From Chryseobacterium sp. (GTDB lineage: Bacteria; Bacteroidota; Bacteroidia; Flavobacteriales; Weeksellaceae), in assembly GCF_029240215.1 (NCBI RefSeq), contig NZ_JARBTK010000002.1, positions 62,001 through 126,000 on the forward strand: a stretch of DNA of 64,000 nt, written 5' to 3'. Shown here piece after piece: positions 60,489-64,000 of this stretch; position 1 is the stretch's first letter; each line of letters begins with the position of its first letter. The position numbers and the translations under genes are program-made. Below the pieces are notes generated by a model that did no database searches, was not told the DNA's origin, and saw nothing but the letters and a program-made list of their open reading frames with translations.

Positions 60489-62165
60489 CTAATTTTCCTT
60501 TAAAAAATTAAAATATGCTTTCAAAACATCGGCATTGTTTTTTCCTTGTGTAAAAACTTCAATGATTTTTGGCTGAACATCCGGTTTGTAAAAGTTATCT
60601 AAAACACGGTCAAGGGTTCCGTCATCTTCTACTTTTGTATAAGTGAAACCGAAATGTTTGGCTAAAAACTCTGCGTTTTTATGGTGTTTTGTGGCGATAA
60701 ATTCATCTAAAGTATTCGGATTGGCATTTCCCGGTCCTGGAATAATTTTGAAGATATTTCCTTCCCCGTTATTGAAGATCATAATTCTTGTAAATGGCGG
60801 AATATATTGATTCCAGAGTCCGTTGATATCGTAGAAAAAGCTTAGATCCCCGGTAATCAGTAATGTCGGATTTGCATTTTTAATCGCAAAACCCATCGCG
60901 GTAGAAGTCGAGCCGTCAATTCCGCTGGTTCCACGGTTACAATATATTTTTCTTTTACCGAAATCAAACAATTGCGCATAACGAATTGCCGAACTGTTAC
61001 TAAAGTGAATATTGTAATTCTCAGGAATACTCTGCGAAGCTTTATTAAAGAAATAAAAATCAGAAAACTCAATCAGATTCAGAAACTCAGAATGCTTTTT
61101 ATCTTTTTTATCTCTCAAGACATCCCAAAGATTGAAATATGGTTTTGGTTCTAAATTAATGAAATTAAGCAACTTAGAAAAGAAAACTTCAGGTTTTACC
61201 TCAACTTTTTGAGTTAGAGCAAAATAAGTATCCGGCTGCCAAATCTCGTCCAAATGCCAATGAGCTTTCGGATGTGCTTTTCTTAAAAACTGTTTAACTC
61301 TTTTAGAAACAACGTTTTGTCCGACTGTTATCAACAAATCCGGAGCATAGGTTTTATAATCTTCCTCTGAAAAATGAGTTACATAACGGTCGATATGTCT
61401 GAAAAATTTATCGTGATGCAGCTTTGAATTGGCTTCACTCAAAACCACAACCGAATGATTTTTGACCAATTGCGTCAATTGATTTTCAAGTTCAGGACTG
61501 TAATCTTTTGTCCCGACCAAAAGCATAATGCGTTGTGAAGTATTCCAGTCGGCAACTAAGTTTGACGGAATTTCGTATTCTTTCTTTTTAATCGTTTTTT
61601 CAACCACGGGAAATTTAGGTAATTCTGAAACTAAATCATACAATGGCTCTTCCAGTGGAATATTGATATGAACCGGACCCTGTTTTTCGAAACAAAGCTC
61701 AATTGCTTTTTTAATAATCTCTGAATTGATGTCTTCCGCATTGTCTTTACTATCTTCCAACAGTTCAAAATCTCCGTAAGAATGCTGATGAAAAATATTC
61801 TTTTGTCGGATCGTTTGTCCGTCAAAAAGATCAACATAATCAGTTGGTCGATCAGCCGTTAAGATCAAAAGCGGAATATTCGAATAAAAAGCTTCAGTCA
61901 CGGCAGGATAATAATTTGCTGCTGCAGAACCGCTTGTGCAAGTGATTGCTACAGGTTTTTTCTCACTTATTGCCATTCCAAGAGCTACAAAAGCGGCACT
62001 TCTTTCATCAACGATACTGAAACAGTTGAAGTCATCCAATTCCGAAAAATGAATCGCCAAAGGAGCGTTTCGTGATCCCGGAGATATGACAACGTCTAAA
62101 ATTTCGTATTGCTGAAAAAGATTGGCAAGTACCTGAATACTTCTCTTGGAGGAATATTTTTTCAT
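60489..62165 (-). CDS. menD: SEPHCHC synthase MenD
   Basis: 558-residue ThDP-dependent 2-succinyl-5-enolpyruvyl-6-hydroxy-3-cyclohexene-1-carboxylate synthase of menaquinone synthesis. N-terminal VISPGSRNAPLAIHF and DERSAAFVALGMA (catalytic Glu), CTSGSAAANYYPAVTEAFYSNIPLLILTADRP, ThDP-binding GDLSFFYDINGLWNQ ending in FNNGEG. It competes with PabB for chorismate or isochorismate and is encoded convergently with pabBC. The ATG at 62165 is 4 bases after a TAATTTTG promoter element. Confidence 0.97.
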   Translation of the reverse strand: MKKYSSKRSIQVLANLFQQYEILDVVISPGSRNAPLAIHFSELDDFNCFSIVDERSAAFVALGMAISEKKPVAITCTSGSAAANYYPAVTEAFYSNIPLLILTADRPTDYVDLFDGQTIRQKNIFHQHSYGDFELLEDSKDNAEDINSEIIKKAIELCFEKQGPVHINIPLEEPLYDLVSELPKFPVVEKTIKKKEYEIPSNLVADWNTSQRIMLLVGTKDYSPELENQLTQLVKNHSVVVLSEANSKLHHDKFFRHIDRYVTHFSEEDYKTYAPDLLITVGQNVVSKRVKQFLRKAHPKAHWHLDEIWQPDTYFALTQKVEVKPEVFFSKLLNFINLEPKPYFNLWDVLRDKKDKKHSEFLNLIEFSDFYFFNKASQSIPENYNIHFSNSSAIRYAQLFDFGKRKIYCNRGTSGIDGSTSTAMGFAIKNANPTLLITGDLSFFYDINGLWNQYIPPFTRIMIFNNGEGNIFKIIPGPGNANPNTLDEFIATKHHKNAEFLAKHFGFTYTKVEDDGTLDRVLDNFYKPDVQPKIIEVFTQGKNNADVLKAYFNFLKEN

Positions 62166-62169
62166 AGGG

Positions 62170-62177
62170 CAAAATTA
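62170..62177 (-). promoter_or_regulatory. -7 promoter element of menD, 4 bases from ATG
   Basis: TAATTTTG on the minus strand fits TAnnTTTG and is separated from the ATG by CCCT only; it suggests a leaderless transcript. Confidence 0.45.
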
Positions 62178-62291
62178 GTGGTTTTTGTTGAGTTCTTAAA
62201 GTAAATTTTAATGCGTCAAGTTTTGTCGCATCCCAGACTTAGCTTTGCTTTTAGAAATATTTAAATAAATACTAATTTCAAAACACAACAT

Positions 62292-64000
62292 ATGAAACTA
62301 TTTGATGATGAATGGAGCGATGACCTCTCGGAGTTTAAGGTCATTTCCATAGATGATTTAAACAAAGGAATATTAGGCAAAGGAAAAGACCCTTTTGCAG
62401 AAATAAGAACCAGCAAAACATTTGATGAAATTTCTAATGAATATGCATTAAGTACACCTTTTGGAAAGAAAAGTGCTTTTTACAAACCTACTACTGAGGA
62501 TTACGATGCATTATCCGAAGATTTTTATACAGGTGGAATTAATTATGAACTTCTTGCAGAACATTTAAAAGGGAAATTAGGGTTGATAGAAGCATTTTTA
62601 TTTGATCCAGAAATTTACTTTTTAGGAGACAAAACTATTTATTCAGGTTCGTCTTCGATGGGTATTCCTACATTCAGTAATATTAAAAATAACAAACCTT
62701 TTGTATATAAAAAAGGAGAGCAAAAAGTTCAGGCGACTTTTGACTTAGCCAAATTGAATACCAGAAAGAATTTGTTAAGCAATTCTTATACTTTTGGAAT
62801 TTATTTTGACAATTATAAGGTAAGTTATAATCTTAATTTTATCTATAAAGATGGAGAGGGTAAAAAATTTCAAGATGCGGAAACAAAACAAACATCTAAT
62901 CCTACGGATTTTAAGCTAAACGACGAATATGTAGCTATTAAACTCTTTACATCAAATGTTAACACATTTATAGAATTTTTACGAATTGTTAAGGGAGATT
63001 CTAATGCAGAATCAATTAAAAAATCAATTACTAGTTATTATCAAGATTTCTTTGCTACGGCAAAAGGTAATCCTGATATTATTGATGGCTTATATGAAAA
63101 TATTCCTGATTTTGTCTTAGAAGCTCTTACAGATGAAATGCTTTGGAAAGATTTTGTTTCTCTTTCTGAAAAAAGTATTAATGCATCTGGTACGAATGAA
63201 AACATTTCGATTATTAACTTATTGAAAGGAGTAAAAAATCCAAATTGGTGGTACAATCAAATTAATAAAAATCCTGAATCTGTCCGTAAAGTATTTGAAA
63301 AATTTAATAATAAATATATTAAGGAATTAATTACTACTTTTTCGAGAATTGGCTATAAAAACTGGGCAATTAAAGAACTTGAACAAGCATGGAAATTTGA
63401 TGTTGATTATAAAGATTATAAACCTTCTGATGATGTTAATGATCCATATATAAGGTATACTGGTTTTGCTTATTATCTGGAAAAAGAAAAAAAATATAGA
63501 GTTGGAACAGCGTTATTTGGGTATGATAACAATTCTATTGTAATGCCATATAATGAAAAGGAAATTGGAAATAAAATTGAGTTGCCTTTTAGTCCAATGA
63601 AAATGATATTAGATGGAAAAGATTTACATATTCCATGCTTTGTTGCTGAGTATTTTACTAATAAAAAAATAGATGAAGAATTTTGGATAATTCTTAATAA
63701 TATTGCTTCAGGATTGCTACCAGAAGTAGGAGCAGGAATTGCAAGAGGAGCAGCTATTTTATCAAGAATCCTTAATGGTAGAAAAATAAAAACGGTCGAA
63801 GAACTTATAGAATTTTTAGGAAAAGTAGATCAAAATGTAATGGCAGAAGATTTGGAAAAAGTAGGAATACAAGCCCTTTTTAGAGGAACAACGAGAAGTG
63901 TAAACGGAGAACTCTTTACAGGAAATGTTAACTCAATAGAATACGGAGCTTCAACCTCCACTGACCCAATAAGAGCTGTTATTTTTGGAGTAGAATCCTC
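62292..64000 (+). CDS. Large toxin-like protein with C-terminal ADP-ribosyltransferase-like motifs, partial
   Basis: An open frame from the ATG at 62292 to the right edge, 569 complete codons without a stop. Residues 1-470 are unfamiliar, with repeated aromatic beta-like stretches. Residues about 472-494 (ASGLLPEVGAGIARGAAIL) are a Gly/Ala-rich hydrophobic stretch of the kind found before toxin domains. Then ALFRGTTRSVNGELFTGN (R531) and, 23 residues on, YGASTSTDPIRAVIFG (S554-T555-S556) match the Arg and STS motifs of R-S-E type ADP-ribosyltransferases; the catalytic Glu would lie past the edge. No signal peptide. It is visibly more AT-rich than its neighbours, suggesting transfer. A polymorphic toxin or secreted effector is likely; the enzymatic assignment is tentative. 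Confidence 0.7.
   Translation, partial: MKLFDDEWSDDLSEFKVISIDDLNKGILGKGKDPFAEIRTSKTFDEISNEYALSTPFGKKSAFYKPTTEDYDALSEDFYTGGINYELLAEHLKGKLGLIEAFLFDPEIYFLGDKTIYSGSSSMGIPTFSNIKNNKPFVYKKGEQKVQATFDLAKLNTRKNLLSNSYTFGIYFDNYKVSYNLNFIYKDGEGKKFQDAETKQTSNPTDFKLNDEYVAIKLFTSNVNTFIEFLRIVKGDSNAESIKKSITSYYQDFFATAKGNPDIIDGLYENIPDFVLEALTDEMLWKDFVSLSEKSINASGTNENISIINLLKGVKNPNWWYNQINKNPESVRKVFEKFNNKYIKELITTFSRIGYKNWAIKELEQAWKFDVDYKDYKPSDDVNDPYIRYTGFAYYLEKEKKYRVGTALFGYDNNSIVMPYNEKEIGNKIELPFSPMKMILDGKDLHIPCFVAEYFTNKKIDEEFWIILNNIASGLLPEVGAGIARGAAILSRILNGRKIKTVEELIEFLGKVDQNVMAEDLEKVGIQALFRGTTRSVNGELFTGNVNSIEYGASTSTDPIRAVIFGVES

Overview
The window is a chromosomal segment of a member of the Bacteroidota, class Flavobacteriia, most likely Chryseobacterium or a close relative in the Weeksellaceae. 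I infer this from the strong AT bias, the promoter style (TAnnTTTG near -7 with a TTG or TTTG element about 20 bases upstream, and little Shine-Dalgarno signal), and family content typical of that group: PorD of type IX secretion, DUF5686, DUF5687, the flavobacterial BamD-RpoZ-CoaBC-PorD-RecN string, LptE beside a receiver-less sigma-54 activator, and a separate PabB/PabC pair. Most of it is ordinary housekeeping chromosome. There is no CRISPR array, no rRNA operon, no intact insertion sequence and no prophage.

Layout. 0-2.4 kb: class I fumarase (cut by the left edge) divergent from class II fumarase. 2.7-5 kb: an ECF sigma factor, a membrane anti-sigma-like protein and a coiled-coil/beta-barrel protein, preceded by a likely self-recognised ECF promoter. 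5-7.4 kb: an ABC ATPase with a DUF5687 permease. 7.6-13.7 kb: recN, porD, coaBC, rpoZ, bamD and a TetR regulator with a palindromic operator. 13.8-16.4 kb: tatD-like, tcdA, rnpA and DUF4126. 16.4-21.1 kb: a large acidic TPR-like protein, lptE, a membrane protein and a sigma-54 activator. 21.2-24.3 kb: miaB, a decayed TonB-like gene and an intact relative. 24.4-27.4 kb: a transporter and poxB. 27.6-29.5 kb: a small secreted TonB-like protein, then lysA behind a putative leader-peptide attenuator. 29.6-33.2 kb: a carbohydrate-hydrolase-like protein, a DEDDh exonuclease with a degenerate GIY-YIG region, and a HerA-like ATPase. 33.3-39.2 kb: a secreted protein, a persulfide dioxygenase/rhodanese with thioredoxin, an omega-amidase, a small barrel and rseP. 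39.2-39.6 kb: two near-identical tRNA-Asn units. 39.8-45.5 kb: DUF5686, L21/L27, a lipoprotein and an acyltransferase. 45.6-50.2 kb: miaE, DUF502 and a three-gene redox/PLP operon. 50.3-55.8 kb: a PQQ-type sugar dehydrogenase, a BlaI/BlaR-type pair and uvrB. 55.9-58.8 kb: a run of membrane proteins. 58.8-62.2 kb: pabB-pabC and menD. 62.3 kb to the right edge: the start of a large, AT-rich, toxin-like gene ending in what looks like an ADP-ribosyltransferase domain.

Functional links. MenD supplies menaquinone, the probable electron acceptor for PoxB and other respiratory enzymes. MiaB and MiaE perform successive steps of tRNA A37 modification. BamD, LptE, PorD, RseP and the ECF/anti-sigma unit all concern the cell envelope. 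The rhodanese protein and thioredoxin form a persulfide-handling pair.

The most interesting points are the lysA leader (a lysine-containing mini-ORF with mutually exclusive antiterminator and terminator stems), the toxin-like gene at the right edge, a BlaI operator lying on the -7 box of a BlaR variant that carries a TonB-like C-terminus, five copies of a dispersed long-palindrome repeat, and several genes whose -7 box lies only 3-4 bases before the start codon, suggesting leaderless mRNAs. All identifications come from reading the sequence; no database search was run.
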